Below are positions 25,046-35,389 of a DNA stretch of 64,000 nucleotides, one piece after another. Made by a program: the position numbers and the translations under genes. Numbering within the stretch: the first letter of the stretch is position 1; every line of letters starts with the position of its first letter. Source of the DNA: Morella rubra (lineage: Eukaryota; Streptophyta; Magnoliopsida; Fagales; Myricaceae); NCBI GenBank assembly GCA_003952965.2, contig CM025854.1, positions 20,010,111-20,074,110 on the forward strand, read 5' to 3'. The notes beneath the pieces were generated by a model. That model did no database searches and was not told where the DNA came from. It saw nothing but the letters and a program-made list of their open reading frames with translations.

Positions 25046-25243
25046 TGACAATCTTATTTTTTTTTCTTTCTAATATAAATAAGAGTGCACAAGTGTAATG
25101 AAATTGGGAAAGAGTAACGAAATGAAATAACATAAAGCAAAACGGAATAACAACAGGTACAATCCCAATATACGTACTCAAAACATAAAATAAAAATAGA
25201 TGTCCTCAAAATATAATAAAAGACCAAAATATAATAAAAGATC

Positions 25244-26441
25244 CTAATCATCAGAGAGATGCAGAACCGCCCGGACATCACTCATGTGCTCCTCAAGCAA
25301 CACGACCCGCTCAGTCAGGGCAACTAGCTCTGCACTGGTAGCGACGCTCTTCAGGGCCAACTGAACCTCGGACACCTGCTTCTTCAACTCAGCGTCCATG
25401 CTCACGACCTTAAGCTCCAGAGCTGATAGCCGAGAACTGATATTACCCACCATCTCATGGGTGGGCTGCATGACCGCTCGCATCTGCTCAGTCAACTCGG
25501 TCATCATAGACGCCACCCAACTCGGCCGCTGTCCCTCGAGTCCCTGGGAAGAGCCCTGTCCAAGATCCTGCTCCTCGGTCCCCTGAGCCGGCTCCTCTCG
25601 TCTAGCTCTAGCTGCCCGAGCAGCACCTAGCACTCGTCGTGTCTGCGCCATCGACTTTGAGAGCGTTGTCTTGTTAATCGACCCAAGTGGAAGCGCCCTC
25701 GGCTCATCGGCACCCTCGGGTACCATCAAGTTATGCAGGAACTGGGTCAGAAGAACACCATAAGGCAACAAATCTGAGCATCGGTCTTCAGGGCCTCAGC
25801 ACGGACGCATTGGTAGATGAATGATGCCATATCAACATGAAGCCCCCGTACAACTACCATGTACAAGAACTCGGCCCGGCCATAACTCAACTCCGTCGTG
25901 TGCTTCTTCGGGTCGATGGTGGAGCATAGAATCAGGTGCATAATCCTCCAGAACGGAAGCAGCTGCCCGTGAAGCATGTTGCTTCCCTCCAGGATAGTCG
26001 TATCCGGCCCAGCAGCGTCCGAAAAACCTCGGCCTTAGTAGGCGGCCCTCCTCTGTCATTGGCACGTTAGGGAACGCTGTCACATCCCTCACGTACCCCA
26101 AAAATAAAGCGAGCTCGTCTGGCGAGAATATGATCTGCACGTTCCGGACGGTCACCTCCATACTAGGCTCCTCGCCCGAAGTATAGAAGCGTAGAACTCT
26201 CGCACCAGGTTCTTTGACGCATACCCGGTCCTCTGGAGAACGGAAGCCAACCTGCTTGCTCCACTATCTCTGGAAGCGTCCGATCCTCAAACCGAAGCTC
26301 ATAGAAATCCGCCAACTGGATATGCCGCTCGACAACGACCGAGCGGGACATGATGACTGCTGTATGCTCATCCAACGATAAACCTGGAGCAGAAGACTCC
26401 TCCGCATCGGCCTGACTGCTGGTACGCAAACGCTTGTTCAT
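25244..26441 (-). pseudogene. Putative plant transposon protein (PF20167-like)
   Basis: It begins MNKRLRTSSQADAEESS and continues HIQLADFYELRFEDRTLPEI, then in other frames MEVTVRNVQIIFSPDELALF, FLGYVRDVTAFPNVPMTEEG, MLHGQLLPFWRIMHLI, ELSYGRAEFLYMVVVRGLHV and LPYGVLLTQFLHNLMVPEG. It ends with a long coiled coil (WVASMMTELTEQMRAVMQ, LSALELKVVSMDAELKKQ) and the terminal VLHLSDD. The order and motifs match the widespread plant-transposon-associated domain of unknown activity. About four frame changes separate the pieces, so the gene is dead in this copy, or the assembly has residual indels. It is more GC-rich than its surroundings. Confidence 0.75.
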
Positions 26442-26459
26442 TTTCTATAATCTGCAAAA

Positions 26460-27660
26460 AAACTTTTCGAACGGTTAGAACTACGTCCGAACAACAACAG
26501 AAAGGTCCGAACGGTATAATAAAAAAAGAAAATGCAAATTAAATATAAAAATGCGTTCGGACAGTTAAACTAGCGTCCGGACATATTTGACACAGCATCC
26601 GGACAAGGAAAAACGACAACGTTTCATGTTTGTATAATAATTCGTCGCGTCCGGACACTTTTGGATATCCGTCCGAACTAAACACAAATAGTAAAATTTT
26701 ATAACTTTTAATATAAAAAGTCCGGACGTATTTCATGTAACGTCCGGACACAAACTAAACGACGACGTATTTCCTTTTTATACTAAAAGAATGAACGGGT
26801 TATTTAGACGTCCGGACGGTATATCTAAACGTCCGGACGATACTGGGACGAAGACCGAGTTAACTCAGCCATGGCAGCGTCTCAAAACCTCCCACACACT
26901 ACCCAAAACACCACCAAATCACAAACAAATACACTTAACACAATCCTAACACTTAACACAATCAATTTCTACGTAAAAATCAATCAAAAAACACAATGTA
27001 GTATACAAAAAATAGAATTGAAATCCTATATATAAAACTGTAAAAAAATGAAATTTTTAAAGCAAAAATCATGTTAAAAATCAACAAAACATACCTGGAT
27101 GTGATTAGAATGCGAAGATTTGACAAAGAATCAACTGAGAGTCGAGAGAGATTAGATGATAAAACGTTCGGTTTAATGAAAATGTCGAACTGTTCGCGTT
27201 TTTCATAATCCGTCGAACCCGTCCGGACCGCTCATAGCCGTCCGGACGTTTATGCGCACACGTGGCCCAATGAGAGTCCTCCGCATTAAATGCCAAAATT
27301 TAAACCGTTTAAAACGGTTCAAAAAGTAATTACGTCCGGACGGTTTTCACCTGACTTCGCGCGACGTGGAAGCACACGTATGGCTGAATAAACGTCAAAC
27401 TACGTCCGGACGTTATAATAGGGTTCGAACGGGTACAGCTGTTTTCAACCGTCGTGTAACGTAAACGCGTGTAAGCCATGCGATGGCTGCAACATTCGTC
27501 CGGACGCTTAACGTGCCCGTTCGAACAGTGTCGTAATATCAAACGCGTCCGGACACTATTTTTATACGTTCGAACTCTTACCTTTTAAACGCGTCACTGT
27601 TCTACCAGAGGTGGGTCCGGACGTATATTTTCACGTTCGGACGCATGGCCACATTTTTTT
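26460..27660. repeat. CGTCCGGACG-type repeat array, middle of element A
   Basis: This is a dense array, roughly one GTCCGGAC/GTCCGAAC/GTTCGGAC unit per 30-50 bases. Open frames here, such as 27,330-27,542 on the minus strand, simply reflect the repeats. The CpG in most units is intact, so this array has suffered less deamination than the left arm's outer repeats. Confidence 0.75.
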
Positions 27661-28016
27661 TCTCTTTTCAATAAATTTAATTTATTTAAATCATTTCACT
27701 AACACAATATAATTATAACTAATCAACTATTTAAATTAAAATTATTATTACACGAATTATTATAACTAATCACCTATTTAATTGTAAATACGGTATCCGT
27801 TCCGTTAACATAGCACTCGTACTAGTAACTCTTTTAATTATACTAATCGTCCGTTTAAATTTTAATAAATTTAAACTAATGAAAAAACGTAATTAATATG
27901 GAATATCAAACATAATTTAAATACCGAACGAAAAACACAATCATAATGTTTAGTACAAGTCGAAGACGATCCTTCTAAGGATAAATTAATAATAACGATA
28001 AAACAAAAACATGAAA

Positions 28017-28405
28017 CTACTCCGAATCACGAGATGGCTCGTCCAGATCTTGTCCGAGGACGTCACGAACATGCGCCAAATGCTCCTCTATATTATCTAC
28101 ACATCTGATGAGTGTCTGGAGCTGTATCGGAACGGTGTGGACAGACTTGGACAACTGGGACAATTGTTCTCTCACAGCGAACAGTTCCCTTTCCATAATA
28201 TTCATCTCCTCCGTCAGAGCCCTATCCGTTAGAGCAAATTTATTTTCCAAACCGATCAAGCGGCATTGGAGCTCCATGCACAACGAATGCGTCGGCTCCA
28301 CTATCGCCCTAATACTCCCCCTCAACTCCAAAAAAAATCGTCCGCCCAAGCTGGTCACTGAGTCTGTCCTCCAACATTAGTGATACTTCTCTCGGAGTGG
28401 TCCAT
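28017..28405 (-). pseudogene. Coiled-coil CACTA accessory protein, element A
   Basis: The ATG at 28,405 gives MDHSERSITNVGGQTQ and a stop. In a shifted frame the protein continues without break from GRFFLELRGSIRAIVEPTHS to LGQDLDEPSRDSE at 28,017 (about 110 residues). This is the best-preserved copy. It contains MELQCRLIGLENKFALTDRA, LTEEMNIMERELFAVREQL and LIRCVDNIEEHLAHVRDV, which predict a coiled coil. It begins about 1.1 kb inside the 29,510 terminus and reads inward, as do the copies in elements B and C. Shared position and conservation across three elements point to a genuine element-encoded protein of unknown function. Confidence 0.68.
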
Positions 28406-29420
28406 GGTCAACCTAGCAAAAACCGTCCGAACATAAGCACAAACCGTTCGCACGCATTTCAAACGGCGACGTTTATTTTTATATGCGTCCGAACTCTTAA
28501 AATTAACCGTCCGAACTAACGAGTAACGTCCGGACGACATGTATAGCATCCGAACGCAATATAACACAGTCCAAACGGTAATTCGACGAACACAAAACAA
28601 ACACCACTATAGATGAACAAAGAACTCACAAAAATTTCAGAAGTATTCAATTGAAATGCATGAAATTGAAATCCAAACTCACAAAGAAGGTCTTACCTGA
28701 AAGTTGTTCGAGAGATCTCGAACGGATAGTGAAAACTTTGAGAGAAAAGTTTGAGAGAATAGAGTGAAAGTGTGATTTTGGCAAAATCTAGGCCTGTTTA
28801 ATTTGTCAAGAATGAGTCCGAACGGTAATATTGGGGTTCGGACTCCTATCAGGGTTAGATTCACGTGGTCCAATCAAATTCAACGTCATTAAATATGACC
28901 GGTTCGAGAAGCTGCTTAGAACTAAACCCGTCCGGACTGTATATATTGGTCCGGACGGTTTCCAGTGGAAGTTTTGCAACGTGGAAGCACACGACTCGCG
29001 GAAATAGAATTCATACGCGTGCGGACAGTTTTTGTTTCGTCCGGACGTATGTATTTTTTCACGTGCGAACGCTATAGTGGAGGTCCGGACGTGATTGAGC
29101 GTTCGCGACGATTTTCAATTTGTCACTATATGCTGACGATTATTATTCGTCACGTGATATCGTTCGGACGTTGTATATGTTACGTCCGGACGTTATTGTA
29201 AAGCAATTGTGACGATTCTAAACGTCACTCGGTTACGTCGATTTGGAATTCGTCACCCAGCAAAGTGTCTGAACGTGTTGATCGTGAGTCCGAACGGTAT
29301 TTTGTATTTGTGACTATTTTAATCGTCACTCATGCGCGACGTGTGGTATGTTTTCACACGTGATATACGTCCGAACGGGTTTGTAACATGTCCGAATAGT
29401 TTTGGCGTTCATGGGTGACT
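28400..29420. repeat. Subterminal repeat array, right end of element A
   Basis: Many GTCCGAACG, GTCCGGACG and GTTCGGAC units in both orientations lie between the coiled-coil gene and the terminus. The last ~200 bases also have GTGACGA/TCGTCAC repeats, as in the corresponding ends of B and C. Confidence 0.7.
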
Positions 29421-29510
29421 TTGGGTGACGAAATTAATGTTTTGTCATGAAAAAGGTCACTTTAGGTGACAAAATTTGGTTTGTCACCTAAAGTTATAAT
29501 TTTGTTAGTG

Positions 29511-29631
29511 TTTGGAAGAATTCATGAAGAAATTGATGGGGATGACGACTCGAGGACCGAGTTTCTGTGCCCTAGATCCTTTTTTTATTTTGCTTCTGTC
29601 TTGAGAAAAAGATCAACAATGGCAAAGATGT
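29511..29631 (+). other. Possible interrupted coding tail beside the CACTA terminus
   Basis: Directly after the terminus one frame stays open for 40 codons (FGRIHEEIDGDDDSRTEFLC, then SFFYFASVLRKRSTMAKM, stop at 29,631). A second frame is open for about 33 codons. The following ~250 bases look like a 3' untranslated region, with little else in them. If real, the transposon cut a gene near its 3' end. I do not recognise the protein. Confidence 0.25.
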
Positions 29632-30770
29632 AATGATCACGAGCTGAGATTCATATCTTTTCACTGCACCAGTACTATGATTTCTTATGTTTCTTTCCAT
29701 AACCATCATCTGCTAATTGTTGTTGGTGATGGGGTAAATCGAGCATTTGTTTGTATTGTTTACCGCGCGCGCTATGAATGAGAAGTGCAATATTGTTCTT
29801 GGCCAAAAGGTTGCGAATAGGCTTTAAGCAGCAATAATTAATGAGTAGTCTGAAAATCTACAGTCTCTAGTTTACTGTCTTTGGTGCCTCTTCAAGTGCT
29901 AATGTTTGATGCACTACTAACTGTTGTGACAAAACGGTGCGCATCATTAATTCCATATATTGTGTGTTGTTTATGGAATGGGGCAGGATGTAAAACGATG
30001 TGTTTTGTCTCTAAATCAATGACAGGGCTGCTGATTCACATTAGTGATGCTAATGTGGCAAAACGCTAACGTGGCCATAGATTCCGTTAAATGTAGTGAC
30101 GGAATATGGACGGAATGACTATATCGTTACACGGGTAAGGACTCAATGACCAAAACGTAAAAAAAGTATACCTAGTGACCAAATTATCAATTTCCCAAAA
30201 AACAATGACTTTACTTAAAAGCCCTATGCCCCATCTTCGACATATTTGGTCACCATAATATTAACGATAAGGTATGCATATATTTTTCATGTAATTTTTC
30301 CTACCATGGTGTTTGGCCTCCAGGAAAGAAAGAAAAAAAAAGAAAAGAAATCCATACAAGGAAGAAAGGATTTCAAGTATTTGCCAACTAATAGAAAGAG
30401 AGCATGATGTATATATATGATCTAAGGGGCGAAATTGATACCATACATAATATTGAGTGGAATATATATTAGGAGGCTAGTAGTACTAAATCCCATATTG
30501 CAAAAGAGCACTTTGCTTCTAGCCTTTCCTCTAGTACTATCCCAACAACTACAAAAAAAAAATAAATATAAAAACAACTAGAGACTTCAAGTTTATATGT
30601 AATTTTGAGGAATGAGCAAATTTTCTTCTCCGTTCACACTCAAACTTCAAAGTCGCTCACAAATAAAATTTTCAAGTTTGAGTCTCATTAATCCAGAAAC
30701 TATTAAACTAATAACAAATACAATATGAGCAATATGACGAAAAAGACTATTATACATAGGCAGAGAAGAG
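29632..30770. other. Intergenic, no gene recognised
   Basis: AT-rich DNA. Around 30,030-30,190 there is MITE-like text (TAACGTGGC, GTGACCAAA) typical of small Mutator-type elements, without clear ends. Nothing else can be supported. Confidence 0.5.
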
Positions 30771-30949
30771 GTGAAAACAGGAAAAAGGCATTCCAAGCCC
30801 AGCGCCACTGAGCAAAGTTCTGGGCTTCTATATTGGCAGGCCTACGTAATCAATGAATTAGTAGATAAGCCACAAAAGAGTGATTACCTGAACATAGGCG
30901 AGTTCACTGTAAACCTAGAGAAAGTCGTTGTGCACCTTGGCCAACTGAC

Positions 30950-31563
30950 CCACTCCTCCCGCCCCCCTTTTCTCCTCTGTCCTTGCCCTCTGTGACTAGA
31001 ACCATCAATAAACCCTTATTTCCAGCCCCTTTAAGGGATTTTTTCCGGTGGATTTGGTGATTAGATCTACGCTTTTTTGGAGGTTTTTGAAGACCACGAC
31101 CGGCAGGGATGACATCTACATCGACTGGAGAATCTTTCTACACTGGCCAGCCAGCGACAGGACGGCGCGTGTGCTCACATGCACCGCCATGCGTGCATGT
31201 GGATCTCACGCGCTCGCCCCTTTCTCTTCATTTTTTTATACACGCCCCGTGGATCTCACGCGCCTCCACCTTTTCCGATCTGGCCGGTTTGTCATCTCCA
31301 GCTATTGGTCCTGCCACCATATTCCGCCATCGCCTTTCCTTTTCCGCTGGTCATCTCAGCTTGCTGCCCTTTGTGGGCTTTTCACCCTTTATGGGTCTCT
31401 ACCCTCCTTTTGGGCTTGGGTTTGTAAGGCCATTTGGCCCATTTGCTCGTTGGCCCGTCGCCTCTCCGGAGGGTCTGACACGCCGCTTAGAGCATGTACT
31501 TGAGGTATTCAAACCTCCTTGATTTTAATAAAAGCTTGTGTTTTGACTAAAAAAAAAAAAAAG
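30950..31563 (+). mobile_element. Retroposon-like insert ending in poly(A)
   Basis: A GC-rich block, unlike its neighbours, ends with AATAAA at about 31,527 followed 20 bases later by a run of A at 31,549-31,563. This is the form of a LINE 3' end or a retrotransposed transcript. Three overlapping open frames (for example 31,048-31,503) have no recognisable domain. I could not find the matching target duplication at the 5' side, so the start is approximate. Confidence 0.35.
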
Positions 31564-32820
31564 ATAACCCACAAAAGAAAGTTTTTTTATAATCTTTCTT
31601 TTTCCTTTTTACCGCTAGTTGAGAAGACTTTTTATTCAAAGTACGAACTTTTTTTTTTCTTTTTATACTAGCAGAAATCCTTAGTAAGTCCATCGGAGTG
31701 AATCTGTTAAACATACGAGTAAATTTCGAGGATGCCAGCACAGTAGCCTACAGTACACAAAATACAACAAAAACGAAAAGCCTAGCCCCTTTTTTTCTTC
31801 TGAACCCCCTTTCAACGCTCATCCTTCCTCTGGGTGATGGCATGAGTGTTTCCCTCCAACCCTCATCCCTCCTCTGGGTGACGGGAGGAGTTCATCCTCC
31901 TCTAGTCTACCTTACTTCGGCCGTCCATTGGTCAGGAGTTGTTTCCTTCAGTCTTTCTGTTTCAAATAAGGGTGGTTTGTTCTTTTCTCTTTTTGGGTCC
32001 TTGCTTCAGTGAAAACAAAGCGGCGACCACCTTGGCAGGGCGTTCTCCAACGAGCACACGCCACTTGGTCGGCATCAACGACTCTAGATCTACGACGTCG
32101 CCCCTGTCTGGCAACACAACACCGTCTCCTAGCACCCCACACGCCACTCGTGAGGCGCATGGATATGACACACTTGGTTTTTTTTGGCTGCCGCCCTCTC
32201 TTCCTTCCTTTTTGGCTGGAGTTCTCCTCCATAAGCCCTTCTGCTGCAGGTGTTGGTGCAGCTCCTCCTCCTCCTCTAGTGACGGTATTCATCGTCCATG
32301 GCGTGGATGTGTTGTACCCTGGGTCTGTGTACCTAGGTTGGGTTTGTGGGTCTGTTGACCCGGTATAATAAAAATTTAATATATTTCTTATTTATTATTT
32401 AATGAAATATATATATATATATACATAATTATTATTGTTATGACATAAACATATTATTGATAAGTTAATGATTTGGGAGATGTGCATTATACTTTTGTGT
32501 AGTTATCAATTGAGGATTATAAATTACAAATAATAGTATTCTCCCAAAACTAAAAATTTATAACATTCAATCATTTTATCAAGTTATATTTGTAGAGAAA
32601 ATGGAAACAAGTGAGTGTTTGAAAGGCTCAAGAAAATAGAAGTTAACAACACATTTATGGTCGTTTATTTGCTTGTAAAACTATTATTTAGATAAAAAAA
32701 AAATGTTTTCATTGAAACGTTTTCAAGAAAAAATTTCCTTATGTTATTTTTCTAAAATATTTTAAAGAAAATATTTTTTGATGTTTTGACACGCTTAATG
32801 ATTTAAGTTTTACATAAAAA
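31564..32820. other. Intergenic with a second GC-rich block
   Basis: Positions 31,790-32,370 are again GC-rich with open frames on both strands and CTCATCC-TCCTCTGGGTGA repeated twice (31,818 and 31,862). It resembles the untranslated part of a LINE but has no reverse transcriptase and no poly(A). The rest is AT-rich and featureless, with a short (AT) run near 32,409-32,422. Confidence 0.35.
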
Positions 32821-33832
32821 GACTTAATTACCATACAGGTCCCTATAGTTTACACTTTTGACGTTTTAGTCCCTTAAGTATTGATTTCAACTGTCGAGTT
32901 CTGAGATAAGTTTTTTAGACAAACCGATCATCGTCCAATTGTCATTAGCCAAAGGACGGATGGTACTCACGCAAATTTTAAATTTCATCTCAGCGCCAAT
33001 CTTAGGCTATCTCGTGGCATAAATTTTTTTTTCTCAAATTTGGTGTTTGGCTCCCAAATATTTGGCCAAATAAAATAACCTCAAAATAATTTTTCTCTCC
33101 AAATCAAATAATCTATTTTTATCAAAATAAACATAAAAAAATTCACTAATATAATTCCTCTTCATTTTTTTTTACCAATTCTCATACACTAAAATTTTTA
33201 AACCCTAAAATTTTGAGAGCCAAACACTCCCGAATGATTTCAACATGAAGGTCTTGACGTACACTTTTGTGATAAAATTGGTCCTCGCAGTTCAATTGTT
33301 GTTAGCCAGCTAATGGAGCACTGCCCACGTGACCTGAAAATAGAAAATATAAAACTATCATATGAAATCTTCAAATTCAATTTTTTTAAAAAAACATTAC
33401 TTTTTATTTATAATCATTTTTTATTTTTATTTTTATAATTTTATTTTTATTTTTTAATAATTTTATCTTGTGGGAATATTTTGGTCATTTTACTTGTGGT
33501 TTAACGACCAAATCAAACGGAAGGCAAAAATTGATTCTTCTTGAAACATATGGGGCGGAATAAAATATTTTGGAACTTAAAGGAGGTTTATTGATTTTTC
33601 CCTATAGATATGGGGCTTACTATATATAATGTTCCCCCAAAAAAATTTTGGTTTACAGAAAATTTGTGCTTGTTTGCTTTCTAAAAAATAGAGCTTTTAC
33701 ACTTGACTTCAAAACTTTTTACTTTGACCTTATTTTTCAAATGCTTGCCAAATACCTGAAAACAAGTAAAATAAATTACAATATTTGTTTTACAATCAAA
33801 CAAACTGACCTTAAGCTTTATTGTTAAATATA

Positions 33833-34375
33833 GGCTTAATATACTTGCCAGTCCCTAGGGTTTGGACTTTTTTCGAAACGGTCCTTGAGTTTTCATTCGT
33901 ACCATACACGTCCCTAGGCTTTCCCTTCATTTTATTTAAGTCCTCCTTCAAGCTAGGCCTAACTCCGTGATGGAAAATACCAACGTGGCTGCCAAATCTA
34001 GATCGCCATTCCATAATATTGTGATACGCGTCTCATTTCCACATCAGCACGCCACATGACAATAATTGTTTGTTATGCGGAGTTAGTTTGGTGGGGGGCA
34101 GGGTGAAATTAGAGCTGGTGTGCTGTGAATGTGGCACATAATTGTTGTCATGTGGCGCGCTGATGTGGAAACAGGACGCGTGTTGTAATATTATGGGATG
34201 GTGATTTGGATTCGGTAGCCATGTTGGTATTCTCCGCCACGGAGTTGGGCCTGACTTGATGGAAGGACTTAAAGAAAATGAAGGGAAAGCCCAAGGACGT
34301 GTGTGGTACTAATGAAAGGTTAGGGACCATTTTAGAAAAAGTCCAAACCCTAGGGACCTGCAGGTATATTAGCCC
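33833..34375. mobile_element. Mutator-type MITE with visible empty site
   Basis: A 543 bp foldback with ~240 bp arms, starting GGCTTAATATACTTGCCAG and ending GGTATATTAGCCC. It is flanked by 9 bp duplications TTAAATATA (33,824-33,832) and TTAACTATA (34,376-34,384). The paralogous segment at about 36,505-36,525 reads TTATTAAATATATTGTCACA without the insert, which is the empty site. The MITE therefore arrived after the segment was duplicated, or only in one copy. Confidence 0.9.
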
Positions 34376-34759
34376 TTAACTATATTGTCACAAGAAATTT
34401 TTTTATCTAAAACTTTTTTTTTTTTTAGAAAATATAACAGTTCAAGATACAAGTTCAATTTTGAAATTTAACAAATAAATTATTTTAAATATTTGAGGGG
34501 CCCAAATATTAATTTTTGTAAAGACTATATATATACATAAAGGGACAAAAGGGGAGGGGTTTAAAAAACGTGCACCTAGACTGAGTAATTGAAGTATTAT
34601 CACATAATATGGTCTATGACTTTGTTGTATCGAGCAATTATATTTACTTTTTAGTTTTAGTGTTTTGGCATAAGTGTGCAATTTACAATACCAATTATTT
34701 GAGACCCGCCACTTTTTTCAATATTTGAGACCCGCCACTGTTTTGATACCCACCACCTT

Positions 34760-34905
34760 TGGATGAATCAACTTATAAAAGTGGAGCAGCGGCTAATGGT
34801 ATTCAGATAACAAAAAAACAAAAGTAAAGTGCGCAAGACATCAGAATATGATGATATGCAGGAGTTCCGAAGGTTTTTGGTTTGTCGACCCTGACTCATA
34901 AAAAA
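34760..34905 (+). pseudogene. B3 gene 5' fragment, copy 1
   Basis: It matches the upstream region and first codons of the B3/DUF313 gene at 42,793: a TATA-like CTTATAAAAGTGG, then GCGGCTAATGGTATTCAG, then an ATG opening MMICRSSEGFWFVDPDS with a stop right after. Homology to the gene ends at that stop, exactly where the other copies also end. Confidence 0.75.
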
Positions 34906-35389
34906 CTTTTCATTACACTTTTTCAAGCAAACGTTTTCATTTTCAGTGTTTCGTTATTCTTCTAAAATATTTTTTGATGTTTTGACACGCTTAATTATTT
35001 ACATATTTACATAAAAAGGTTTAATTACCGTACAGGTCCCTATGGTTTACGTGGATCACTGAGGTAAGTTTTTTTGACAAACTAGTTCCCGTCCAATTGT
35101 CATTAGCCAACGGACGGATGGTACTCACTCGAATTTTAAATTTCATCTTAGGGCTAATCGTAAGCTGTCGCGTGGCATGAATTTTTTTTTTTCTCAAATT
35201 TGGTGTTTGGCTCCCAAAATTTTAGCCATCCCAAATATTTGGCCAAATAAAATAACCTCAAAATAATCTTTCTCTCCCCGTCAAATCATCTCTTTTTATC
35301 AAAATAAACATAAAAAAAATTCACTAATATCATCTCTCTTTATTTTGTTTTTACCAATTCTCATAGCCAAATTTTTAAACCCCACCGCC

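Larger units (their letters stand above)
12669..25164. repeat. Right arm of giant palindrome
   Basis: Inverted copy of 1-12,578. In the outer part this arm is usually the better preserved. It keeps a tryptophan codon in the transposase-associated domain that is a stop in the left arm, and it keeps CpG in many TCCGGAC-type repeats where the left arm has TpG or CpA. Homology is still running where the left partner leaves the window, so 25,164 is a limit of what can be seen and not a proven boundary. Confidence 0.97.
21414..29510. mobile_element. CACTA (En/Spm) element A, about 8.1 kb between termini
   Basis: The left terminus is CACTACAAGAAAAAGGACTT. The right terminus at 29,510 is TTTTGTTAGTG, that is CACTAACAAAA in reverse. 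Both ends carry an immediate hairpin built on CTTTrGGTGACAAA. Between them, read on the minus strand, lie a coiled-coil gene, a PF20167-like gene and a transposase remnant lacking the catalytic part. Flanking triplets are TGC on the left and TTT on the right. CACTA elements make a 3 bp duplication, so these two ends probably do not come from one simple insertion. Confidence 0.82.

Noticed and set aside
1-25164. Palindrome as a pure assembly artefact
   Set aside because: An artefact copied from one strand would have arms differing only by noise. The outer arms differ by clustered substitutions, CpG decay and a ~75 bp length change. It is not excluded for the innermost part.
24240-29420. CRISPR-like array of CGTCCGGACG repeats
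   Set aside because: Units are short, occur in both orientations with irregular spacing, and this is a plant nuclear genome. Subterminal transposon repeats explain them.
21414-29510. A single simple 8.1 kb CACTA insertion
   Set aside because: The flanking triplets TGC and TTT differ, and internal repeat arrays plus the palindrome suggest a composite. I kept the element but not the simple-insertion history.
31048-32368. GC-rich overlapping open frames up to 151 codons
   Set aside because: Several frames on both strands are open together, with no domain and no splice logic. This fits GC-rich retroposon-like DNA rather than a gene.
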